Part shown: positions 1-7,222 of the stretch, piece by piece
Layout: each line of letters opens with the position of its first letter
Numbering within the stretch: the stretch's first letter is position 1
From: CALAZP01 sp964410725
GTDB taxonomy: Bacteria > Bacteroidota > Bacteroidia > Chitinophagales > Saprospiraceae
Reading direction: 5' to 3'
NCBI GenBank assembly: GCA_964410725.1
Contig: CAYPID010000036.1
Span: forward strand, 1-22,049
DNA: 22,049 nucleotides
Made by a program: the position numbers and the translations under genes
Notes under the pieces: model-generated
Databases searched by the model: none
The model's input: the letters and a program-made list of their open reading frames with translations, nothing else
Told to the model about the DNA's origin: nothing

Positions 1-54
1 ATAGAATGGAAGTTTCCTAAACTTTAGATACAGGTTCGAGTCCTGTTGGGGCTA
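1..54 (+). tRNA. tRNA-Arg (anticodon CCT), 5' part missing
   Basis: This is the 3' part of a tRNA whose 5' half lies outside the window. The anticodon stem is 9-13 paired with 21-25, with one G-U pair. The loop at 14-20 reads TTCCTAA, which puts the anticodon CCT at 16-18 (arginine, codon AGG). A 4-nt variable region follows, then a perfect T-arm (30-34 with 42-46, loop TTCGAGT). The 3' acceptor strand is 47-53 and the discriminator base is A54. CCA is not encoded; the next bases are CAC. The D-arm and the 5' acceptor strand cannot be checked. Confidence 0.9.
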
Positions 55-347
55 CACTTTAAAACCTATAAATATTTGTTCTTCAATACTTTATATATTA
101 TAATTTTCAAATGAGAACTTATCTAGTTCTTGGGGCAAAACAATTCAATTATTATTCATAAGAGGTTTACACCAACCCTATGAAATATGCATAACAATTA
201 CATTTTGATTTTCAATAGTTACAGTTACCGTAAATAAAAATAAATCAAACCAACCGTTGTATTAGAAAAAGCTACTATTTCTGCGCCAATTGCAAGGGTA
301 TTGGTTACACTATTCACTTCGAATACCGTAAACTAACAAATAAACAT
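55..347. other. Gene-poor, AT-rich stretch with a possible gene remnant
   Basis: No complete gene is seen here. On the minus strand, in the same frame as the truncated gene at 348-641, there is a 35-codon open stretch at 228-332 that lacks a start and ends in TAA at 225-227. It is separated from the upstream ORF by two in-frame stops (TGA at 348-350 and TAG at 333-335). Its translation begins FTVFEVNSVTNT. I recognise no family in it. It may be the decayed continuation of the neighbouring gene or chance open sequence. No repeat of the tRNA 3' end (an attachment-site duplicate) was found in the window. Confidence 0.4.
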
Positions 348-641
348 TCATCCAAAACTCACCAAAGGTAGGGAAGGCTTCACATGTTCAATAGTTCCAT
401 TTCCAATTATAAGTGTAAGAAGTCCATTTTCGTTGGTTGTGACGCTATGAATTTCCTCAAACACCTTTGTGCCATCAGTAGTCCCTTGGATAATTCCAAT
501 CTTGACAGAGATTGTTTGGTTGATTAATAGCGTCCCATCTTCTCCCCTAATAACTGCCTGAAAACTTAAACTATCGGGAGATTGTCCAGTAAGAAAAGCA
601 ATAGGAAGAAAAAGTAAAATCGATAAGAACAAGTTTTTCAT
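348..641 (-). pseudogene. Truncated SYQAVARD-type surface protein (N-terminal domain only)
   Basis: This 97-residue ORF starts with a clear signal peptide (residues 1-19). It then shows the N-terminal domain of a Bacteroidota surface-protein family (LSFQAVIRGEDG, later NENGLLTLIIGNGT). The same domain opens the 699-residue protein at 3645-5744 (FSYQAVARDANG, then NDYGLFSAEVGKGN). In that full copy the domain continues with a FDEIDWSNPQIYLQI segment, and hundreds of repeat residues follow. Here the similarity stops after NGT, and the ORF ends 14 residues later at a TGA. A second in-frame stop and a 35-codon open stretch lie just downstream. The simplest reading is a gene remnant beside the tRNA. 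A short exported protein is possible but less likely. Confidence 0.6.
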
Positions 642-751
642 CAGTAATATGTATTTATTTTCAACACAATAAACCTATTGTCACCGAATAAAAAGTTTCA
701 GATATAGAAATTAAATATTTGGAAAAATTGGAGGGTTAATTACGCGCCCTT

Positions 752-2437
752 TTAGTTTTGACTTTTTACCAACTTTTTTGAAAAAATGGGGCCATCCTTT
801 TTATAAATCCTCATAAAATAAATACCATCAGATAAAGTTGAAACATCGATTTTATTTTTTAAGTCAAAAACCGATGATTGGATTTGACCCATCATATTAT
901 AAAGTTCTATACTCTTTATATCAAATGAAGAACGATAATAGACCACATTTTGAGCTGGGTTGGGATACAGCACAAAATCCTCATCTTGGTACATTAGGTG
1001 GCTATTGGTTGCTGTATTCTCAAATAGAATTGTGGGTAAGCTTTCTTCTGGAAATAAGTCTTCAAATTCAATTTCACCTGATTGGACTAAGGCAAACAAT
1101 TCCTTTAGGAATTCAGCCTCGGTTTTGCCAAAATGATGTAAGAAAATTTTATCTAAACTAGGTACATATTCTAAGGAATTAGAACCATCTCTATAAGCTC
1201 CTGAATTAGAGGGAATCCTCTGAAAATCAAAATAAAAATCCATTAAAACATACTTCCAAGAAGTTAATTTGGCCATATATGCTGCCGTTAAAAATCCCCA
1301 ATTAAACCTGGTTAAATAACCATAAGGTTCCACATACATCATTCTATCAGCAAATTCATCAGCTGTCAAACTATTGTCATTCTTAATCTGATTTATGCTT
1401 TCCCGAACAGCATCAAGCGTGTAAGAGTAACTGTAACCCATAATCTCTGGTAGAATAGACGCAAAACTTTCAATCCACCATCTTGAAATGGCATTGGGTG
1501 CATATTCACCAAACCCATTTTCCTCTCCATTCCAACGAATTGGAATAACAGGATCATACAATTGATTTTGAACTACATGGTTATATTCATGTGCAATGGA
1601 AGAATAAATATCTAATCTTGCAAACATCCTTTTTTCCTCCTCTGAAGGGTTATTTAAAATATGATCTGCTACCCCGTTCCAAAATCCCATATTGAAGACT
1701 AAATAATTCCGCTTTCTATTAGAGGTGGTAAGATAATTATAACAAATTCCGCCGCAAGCTTCAGCTTTTAAAAAACTAACATCTTCAAATTCCTTTTTAT
1801 CTCTATTTATTACAGCCCTAACTTCTTCATTAATTCTATCGTTTCCCGGTGATACAGGTTTGAAATAATCCCCATTAATATCAACATAAGAAAAAGTATA
1901 AATATCCGTTATACCAAATTCATCCCATTCGGATTGGGTAAAATCTAATGGCTGATTATTCAAATACTTATTTTCTAAATCATTTTTTAAGCTGGTATTA
2001 AGTATTTCAAATCTTTGTGGGTTATCCGCCTTTTCCCATTTTAAAGGATTAACGACCTCCGTTCCGCTAATAAAGTGGGTTTCAAATTTTCCCAATTTTT
2101 CCCCTAAATCTTCAATCAAATCTTTTATACCTTCAATTTCCTCCTCCCAATTCCACCAGGAACCCAAATCGGGTAATTCATTTCCTTCAGGAATATGCAA
2201 GAAAATCCATTGCTCCCCCTGTTGAACATAATTTCGGTTCATCTGCTCATATTGTGTTTTAATGGGATGGTCAAGCAGGTATTCACTTTTCTTACTGCCA
2301 TACCATCCACCAATAGAACCATAACCATAAGGTCGTTCGGATGGATAAGAAACCTCAATTGTTTCTGGATCAGATTGAGCTAATATAATTGTACTAGCCA
2401 GTAATAAAAACAATAGTAATAGGTTATTCTTTATCAT
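752..2437 (-). CDS. Secreted zinc-metalloprotease-like protein with T9SS sorting domain
   Basis: This 561-residue protein has a signal peptide (about 1-20, ending ILAQ). An HExxH zinc-site motif, HEYNH, lies at 283-287, followed by WWIES at 320-324. There E323 sits where gluzincin-type (peptidase MA clan) enzymes place their third zinc ligand. Conserved-looking aromatic segments surround this core. The C-terminus (about 488-561) is a type A T9SS sorting domain beginning FVLYPNPAQN, with the usual DGIYFMRI segment, so the protein should cross the outer membrane and be anchored or released at the surface. Family knowledge supports a peptidase, but I do not recognise a named peptidase family and the substrate is unknown. 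It is separated by 103 bp from the upstream GH18 gene. A strictly structural, non-catalytic role cannot be excluded. Confidence 0.8.
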   Translation of the reverse strand: MIKNNLLLLFLLLASTIILAQSDPETIEVSYPSERPYGYGSIGGWYGSKKSEYLLDHPIKTQYEQMNRNYVQQGEQWIFLHIPEGNELPDLGSWWNWEEEIEGIKDLIEDLGEKLGKFETHFISGTEVVNPLKWEKADNPQRFEILNTSLKNDLENKYLNNQPLDFTQSEWDEFGITDIYTFSYVDINGDYFKPVSPGNDRINEEVRAVINRDKKEFEDVSFLKAEACGGICYNYLTTSNRKRNYLVFNMGFWNGVADHILNNPSEEEKRMFARLDIYSSIAHEYNHVVQNQLYDPVIPIRWNGEENGFGEYAPNAISRWWIESFASILPEIMGYSYSYTLDAVRESINQIKNDNSLTADEFADRMMYVEPYGYLTRFNWGFLTAAYMAKLTSWKYVLMDFYFDFQRIPSNSGAYRDGSNSLEYVPSLDKIFLHHFGKTEAEFLKELFALVQSGEIEFEDLFPEESLPTILFENTATNSHLMYQDEDFVLYPNPAQNVVYYRSSFDIKSIELYNMMGQIQSSVFDLKNKIDVSTLSDGIYFMRIYKKDGPIFSKKLVKSQN

Positions 2438-2540
2438 AACAATCCATTAACTTTTAAAAAATCACTTGCTCTTTAAAAGTAGTAATTTTTATTTAAAAGA
2501 ATAAATCACCAATACTATTTGTTAAAAGATATAGAATTTT

Positions 2541-3638
2541 CTAGTTGCTTTTAATACTTTGAACCATCTCTGAAAGCAATCCATCAGATTTTTTATCATT
2601 CATCAACTGCCAAAACATAATCCCCTTTAACCCCTTTTCCCGAACATATTTTGATTTTAATTCTATAGACCCAGCATCATCAAAAGTGGCAAATATCTGA
2701 TTGGTACTATCATAGGCATAGGGAGCATCAGCATTATCGTCCCAATAAAATTCAAAATTCTGAGCCACTTCTTCAAAATTCACTTGATTGTAACTCCGAT
2801 TCCATTCCGCAGGTTGATATAATCCATGATTCACATTCGGTACATTTTTAAAAGTCTTGATATAAAAAGCCGCTCCCAATACCATTTGGTCTAAGCGAAC
2901 CCCCTTTTGTAATAATTCCTCAATAGTCCGAATGGCAGACCGACCTCCAAAATCTTCTGTACCTAAAGCCGTATGGTGTCCAGTACTATCGGAACCCGCT
3001 CCATAAAAATCGTAGGTCATCAAATTAACGTGATCCACTAGGGGCATCACTTTATCCCACTCTACAGAATGCTCAATAAATCGAGAAGAAGCGCCTGCGG
3101 CAAAACTTAACACGGCATCTTCTTCCAGATAATTCCGCAATCTGACCACCACATCCGTAAAATTTTGCTTGTCCTCCGGACGAAAAGTATGGTCTGGATA
3201 TCCCGATATACCTGGGTATTCCCAATCTAAATCAATTCCATCCGCATCATAAAACTCAATAATCTCGGCACTAGACTGGGCAAACTCTTCCCTACTGTCC
3301 TCCGTAGCAAATACATCAGAGCAAGTTTCACATCCCCCCCAGCCACCAAGGGATACCAAAACTTTTAAATTGGGATATTGCTCTTTTTGCGCAATAAGTT
3401 GAAGGAGCGTCAAACTATCAGCGGCGTCGTCAATAGCTAATCGATTGCCTTTTAAATGCATGAAACTAAAAATAATCTGATCTACCCCAGTTAAATCAAA
3501 TTCGTCTATCGATACCTCATCCCCAGCATAATAGGCAATCACTAATGGCTCGGGAGTCTGACCAATACTATTAGAGTCCTTAGAACCGCTACACGAAAAC
3601 AAAAAGCAAAGTGACAGTAATGGCAATACTATTTTCAT
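2541..3638 (-). CDS. GH18 family chitinase-like lipoprotein
   Basis: This 365-residue glycoside hydrolase of family 18 carries a lipoprotein signal (LFSC, acylated Cys16). The GH18 signatures are in order: SLGGWGG at 96-102; the DxxDxDxE active-site motif DGIDLDWE at 133-140, with E140 as the catalytic acid; LMTYDFYG at 206-213; and a late MFWQL containing W343 that lines the sugar site. Family members hydrolyse beta-1,4 GlcNAc linkages in chitin, or the chitobiose core of N-glycans, by substrate-assisted catalysis. The catalytic residues look intact. The lipid anchor suggests a cell-envelope location, probably the outer membrane. It starts only 6 bp after the upstream beta-repeat gene, so co-transcription is likely. 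Chitinase versus endo-beta-N-acetylglucosaminidase cannot be settled from sequence alone. The nearby sialic acid genes make glycan attack worth considering. Confidence 0.9.
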   Translation of the reverse strand: MKIVLPLLSLCFLFSCSGSKDSNSIGQTPEPLVIAYYAGDEVSIDEFDLTGVDQIIFSFMHLKGNRLAIDDAADSLTLLQLIAQKEQYPNLKVLVSLGGWGGCETCSDVFATEDSREEFAQSSAEIIEFYDADGIDLDWEYPGISGYPDHTFRPEDKQNFTDVVVRLRNYLEEDAVLSFAAGASSRFIEHSVEWDKVMPLVDHVNLMTYDFYGAGSDSTGHHTALGTEDFGGRSAIRTIEELLQKGVRLDQMVLGAAFYIKTFKNVPNVNHGLYQPAEWNRSYNQVNFEEVAQNFEFYWDDNADAPYAYDSTNQIFATFDDAGSIELKSKYVREKGLKGIMFWQLMNDKKSDGLLSEMVQSIKSN

Positions 3639-3644
3639 ATTCTA

Positions 3645-5744
3645 CTAATTTCTTTGATCCATTCTTTTTGGTCTAATCACTTGATAATCCTTAAATGCTT
3701 CCCGATTGGCTTTAATTTCCCAATAAAAAGAATAGTTGCCTTTACCTTCAAACAACTCTTTCACTCTAAATCCATAAGAGTTCTTTTCAATTACAGCCAA
3801 TCCTTTAGATGCTGCAGATTGAGGGGTAAGTTGAATCGTCAAACTACCCAAATCGGCCAACATTTTAAAAGTTTCAGGAAATTCAACGAAAATTTCACCT
3901 TCATTTAAAGTACCCTCTCCCCTATGGTAAATAGCTGCCTCAGGACCTTCAATAGATGCATACCAAATTTCTTTACCATTATCTTCAGGATGCGCTACTT
4001 TGAAATTCTTTACATCTGCAAAAACTGCAGACTCACCTTCTGATTTGATATAAATTCCAGCTTTTTCAACACCATTATCATCGTATATAATAACCTCTCC
4101 ACCTCGTTGTAAACCATCACCTGCGTAAAAAATCTTTTCACCAGAATCATTATACAAATATTGCTGTGCTGTATTATTACCATTCACTTTAATTTTCGCT
4201 CGCAATGTGGAGTTTGCCCCGTAAAGATCCAATATGCCGCCATTTTCATTTCCACCTAAAATACTTTTAAAAAAACCGTCTGAATCATGGGTGCCAATCA
4301 AACCATAATCTTCGGGCAACCCTAAGAAACTTCCCATAATTACCATAGGGTTCCCTCCTCTTCCCATTAAAAATAAATTAGTAGTGATATTATCTGCCCT
4401 AACTAATGCTCTTACCGAATTTCCCCTTTTCAAAGCTATATCCCCATAGTTGGTGACCAAATCACTATCTTCAACAGTAATCTCCATTCTACCTCCACCT
4501 ATTTGCTCCGCATATAAACCGGCATTTGAGGTGGTATTCCGGATAAATAAATTGCCTCCTTGTGCTGATGAAGTCACCTCAAATGCAGTACTCCCAGTTT
4601 CATCATATAGTTTTAATTGGCCATTATTGCTGTCATTAGCATTTCCATCCGTTTGGACTTCAAAAAAGGGAAGGTTATTACCTCCGTACAAAGCCATTTT
4701 ACCTACTGATTCATCATTCCATAATTTCAACTTATTATTTCCATTATTTAAAATGGAAAATTCTCCATCATTTAATTCCATGGAAAATCTATTGGAATTC
4801 AAAAAATCAGGATAAATCGCCAATCCATCATCATTATTTTCTCTAAGCAAAAATAAGGATCCTCCATATTCAGTAGCAGTTGCACCTATACTTATATTTC
4901 CAAGCGTATCGAATAGATACATTCCTCCCGCATTATACCCATATGCCGCCCTTCCAAAAAAGGCATTCAAAGTTCCATTATGTCCCTTGGTAGTAATGAT
5001 ACCCTCAGTTGAATCTGAACCACCAATATTTAAATACTCATTTCCAGAAGCGCCTTTCATTATAATTGTCCCCTCGTTTATCGTTAATCCAGAGGAATCC
5101 AATTTATAAGATAGTGAATCATTCATGATTCCAAAAACTTCATCTGCTCGTAAACTCCCATAGGGATATACGATGTACTCCTCATTGACGGTCCAAGGAC
5201 TTGAAAAAGAATCTATCAATCCTGACAAATTCACTGATCCCCCATCGGAGAGGTCCAAAATATTAGTCAAGGTGTCATAGCTTAACATCTGAATTTCATT
5301 GGTTGAATCGCTATCGCCATCACCCAAAGTATTACCTGCATTTAAGGCGTAATAAGCAATAGGAATGGGTAAAACCTTACTGCTGCCCATTAATGTAAAC
5401 CCCTGACTTCCAGATAAATCAATATGAATCTGTAAATAAATTTGGGGATTACTCCAATCTATTTCATCAAATATTCCCAAAATTCGATTACCCTTTCCTA
5501 CCTCAGCAGAAAACAATCCGTAATCATTAGTTTGGACTTGCTGAGATTCTTGATACAATAAAATCTTGTCATCTGAATCTGAACCATCCAACAATGAAAA
5601 TAAAACCGAAATTTCATGATTGGAAAAAGGTTCTCCATTAGCATCTCTAGCTACTGCTTGATAGGAAAACCCAGGTAAAGATTGTGCTATTAGATTAAAG
5701 TTGGCACTTAATATTATAAGAACTAAAAATAATTTACCTCTCAT
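3645..5744 (-). CDS. Large exported beta-repeat surface protein (SYQAVARD N-terminal domain)
   Basis: This 699-residue protein has a signal peptide (1-21). The N-terminal domain, about 22-136, opens FSYQAVARDANG. A linker of the DSDSTNEIQMLSYD type (about 146-176) joins it to a long Gly/Asn/Asp-rich region, about 215-575. That region is made of many degenerate short beta-strand units with phrases such as FFEVQTDGN, LYDETGSTAFEV and IYDDNGVEKAGIYIK. This pattern suggests a fibre- or beta-helix-like stalk. The last 119 residues (from FKVAHPEDNG at 581, with IEGPEAAIYHRG) match a C-terminal module I know from bacterial repeat-bearing surface proteins. No T9SS tail is present. Its start is 2 bp from the stop of the small T9SS gene upstream. 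Function is unknown; adhesin or surface fibre is an inference. Confidence 0.75.
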   Translation of the reverse strand: MRGKLFLVLIILSANFNLIAQSLPGFSYQAVARDANGEPFSNHEISVLFSLLDGSDSDDKILLYQESQQVQTNDYGLFSAEVGKGNRILGIFDEIDWSNPQIYLQIHIDLSGSQGFTLMGSSKVLPIPIAYYALNAGNTLGDGDSDSTNEIQMLSYDTLTNILDLSDGGSVNLSGLIDSFSSPWTVNEEYIVYPYGSLRADEVFGIMNDSLSYKLDSSGLTINEGTIIMKGASGNEYLNIGGSDSTEGIITTKGHNGTLNAFFGRAAYGYNAGGMYLFDTLGNISIGATATEYGGSLFLLRENNDDGLAIYPDFLNSNRFSMELNDGEFSILNNGNNKLKLWNDESVGKMALYGGNNLPFFEVQTDGNANDSNNGQLKLYDETGSTAFEVTSSAQGGNLFIRNTTSNAGLYAEQIGGGRMEITVEDSDLVTNYGDIALKRGNSVRALVRADNITTNLFLMGRGGNPMVIMGSFLGLPEDYGLIGTHDSDGFFKSILGGNENGGILDLYGANSTLRAKIKVNGNNTAQQYLYNDSGEKIFYAGDGLQRGGEVIIYDDNGVEKAGIYIKSEGESAVFADVKNFKVAHPEDNGKEIWYASIEGPEAAIYHRGEGTLNEGEIFVEFPETFKMLADLGSLTIQLTPQSAASKGLAVIEKNSYGFRVKELFEGKGNYSFYWEIKANREAFKDYQVIRPKRMDQRN

Positions 5745-5746
5745 AG

Positions 5747-6235
5747 CTATTCATTTTTAAGTAAAAGAATAGGCTGATAAGCCTGATTCATTTGAAAAAA
5801 TTGTATAAAATATAAACCAGAAGGCCAAGATGAAGTCTCCCACAGTTCTGGAATAATTCCTTCTTTGTCAACTACTACTTGTCCAGTAGCGGATATAACT
5901 TGAGCTCGTGTGATGGATAGGAGGCTTTGGCCCTTTAAAGCTAACCAATTCTTAAATGGATTTGGAAAAATTTGAATGGATAACTGAGGTAACTTATTTT
6001 GAATTTTATTGGATAAACCAAAAAATAAAGGTTGCAGAAAACCTTGTGTTAGGGTAATGCTATTTTCATCTAAGGTAGATGTATTAGTTTGGCCTGCAAT
6101 CCATTCTATCTGAACACCTTCTTCAGATTCAAAAATACCAAAAGAACTTCCAATGACCTGTCGCTCTAATTCTTGGGCCACCAAACTAATTTGCCCACTT
6201 AAAAGGATAAAATAAATTAAAAAAAAAGGCTTCAT
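5747..6235 (-). CDS. Small T9SS-sorted protein of the TLTQGF type
   Basis: This protein has about 162 residues counted from the start chosen here. The open frame extends upstream to 6310, but that extra 25-residue stretch lacks signal features. The Met at 6235 begins a classic signal peptide ending SLVAQ, so I prefer it. The mature part reads VIGSSFGIF, then IEWIAGQT, then ITLTQGFLQP, a pattern seen in short Bacteroidota surface proteins. A T9SS type A tail follows, from about IQIFPNPFKN to the end, with the SGLYFIQF segment. Such short proteins are commonly encoded next to a long SYQAVARD repeat protein, as here with a 2-bp gap. Partnership between the two at the cell surface is an inference. 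No enzymatic motif is visible. Confidence 0.75.
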   Translation of the reverse strand: MKPFFLIYFILLSGQISLVAQELERQVIGSSFGIFESEEGVQIEWIAGQTNTSTLDENSITLTQGFLQPLFFGLSNKIQNKLPQLSIQIFPNPFKNWLALKGQSLLSITRAQVISATGQVVVDKEGIIPELWETSSWPSGLYFIQFFQMNQAYQPILLLKNE

Positions 6236-6292
6236 CGGTAAATTTTTCAAAAAATACCCATAAAATCTGAAAAAATAAAATTTGTTTACTGG

Positions 6293-6310
6293 GTGGTTTG
6301 TAAAACCCAC
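6293..6310 (-). terminator. Hairpin immediately after the lyase gene (possible weak terminator or attenuator)
   Basis: Directly after the lyase stop codon, the minus strand can form a 7-bp stem (GTGG-TTT with AAA-CCAC) with one bulged G and a 3-nt loop. A T-rich but not immediate tract follows. The T-run is not adjacent to the stem, so strong termination is doubtful. Partial read-through or RNA processing between the sialic acid genes and the surface-protein genes is possible. Confidence 0.35.
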
Positions 6311-7222
6311 TTAACATTTACAACACCAATCGAAAAATCCAATAACCCCTAATTCTTTTTTTAATTGCGCTACTTTATCATCCGATATGCCTTCCAGTGG
6401 AGCCCTGAACCATCCACAATCCAATCCAATAATTTTCATAAATGCCTTCCCCGCTGCCGTTCCTCCGTATTTCAATAATAAATCTACCAATTGAACCGAC
6501 TTCCATTGTAACTGCTCCGCTTCCTGATTTTTTCCTTGTTTAAATGCTTCAATGACCCTGTAATACAATGGCGCAGCATAATTATACGTACTTCCAATAG
6601 CGGATTGTGCCCCTACTACTAATCCAGACAACAAGGCTTCATCACACCCCCATATCATATCGAACTTCCCACCTGAATACTTTTTACACCAGTGGTAGTC
6701 CATGATATGGGTAGAGGTAAACTTAATCCCAGCTAAGGACGGCCAAACTCCATCCGCCAATTTCAACAAAGCAGGCATCGATAAATTTACACCGGTCAAA
6801 GCTGGAATATGGTAATAATAAAAAGGCATTTCAGGAACGACTTCAGTGATTCGCATGCCATATTCCAATAAAGCAGCCTCAGATGTCGGACGAAAGTAAT
6901 ACGGTCCCAAGGCAGAGATGCCATCTATTTGATTTTCCTTCGCACATAAGGCCAATTCCTGCATTTCCCGATAGGAAGTCCCGCCTAACATAAATATAAT
7001 CTTGACCTGATCATTCCTCAGACTCCCCCATTTTTCGATCAATTTGACTTTTTCACCAAAGGTCAACGAAACCCCCTCTCCTGTGGACCCTCCAACAAAA
7101 GAACCCACTATGCCGTTTTTCTGATACAACGCCATCAACTGATCAATGACCTCATATTTGATTCCGCCCCTCTCATCCATAGGAGTGAATGGGGCAGCTA
7201 TTAATCCTTTAAATTTCTCCAT
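6311..7222 (-). CDS. nanA: N-acetylneuraminate lyase (DapA/NAL superfamily)
   Basis: This TIM-barrel aldolase of about 303 residues cleaves N-acetylneuraminate into N-acetylmannosamine and pyruvate. In numbering from the Met two residues upstream (7228), it shows the pyruvate-binding GSTGEG at 47-52, the catalytic Tyr139 in YYYHIPALTGV, and the Schiff-base Lys169 in GIKFTST. It also has DEALLSGLVVGAQSAIGSTYNY at 196-217. The IPALTGV context and the GSTYNY segment are typical of sialic acid lyases rather than dihydrodipicolinate synthase. The start at 7222 gives MEKFKGLIAAPFTPM, the usual family start. Either start overlaps the 3' end of the mutarotase/symporter gene by 14-20 bp, which implies translational coupling. 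It lacks a signal peptide, so it is cytoplasmic. The Cys-rich last residues (WCCKC) are unusual, of unknown significance. Confidence 0.9.
   Translation of the reverse strand: MEKFKGLIAAPFTPMDERGGIKYEVIDQLMALYQKNGIVGSFVGGSTGEGVSLTFGEKVKLIEKWGSLRNDQVKIIFMLGGTSYREMQELALCAKENQIDGISALGPYYFRPTSEAALLEYGMRITEVVPEMPFYYYHIPALTGVNLSMPALLKLADGVWPSLAGIKFTSTHIMDYHWCKKYSGGKFDMIWGCDEALLSGLVVGAQSAIGSTYNYAAPLYYRVIEAFKQGKNQEAEQLQWKSVQLVDLLLKYGGTAAGKAFMKIIGLDCGWFRAPLEGISDDKVAQLKKELGVIGFFDWCCKC

Noticed and set aside
1..54. tRNA-Arg as an attachment site of an integrated element
   Set aside because: No duplicate of the tRNA 3' end, no integrase and no phage or conjugation genes are in the window, so integration is only a possibility to check outside it.
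731..751. Short stem (GAGGG with CCCTT on the plus strand) after the metalloprotease-like gene, followed on the minus strand by a few T
   Set aside because: Only four or five base pairs with an 11-nt loop and a weak T-run; too weak to call a terminator.
838..1161. 107-residue plus-strand ORF inside the metalloprotease-like gene
   Set aside because: It is antisense to a well-supported gene with a signal peptide, zinc motif and T9SS tail, and it shows no domain of its own.
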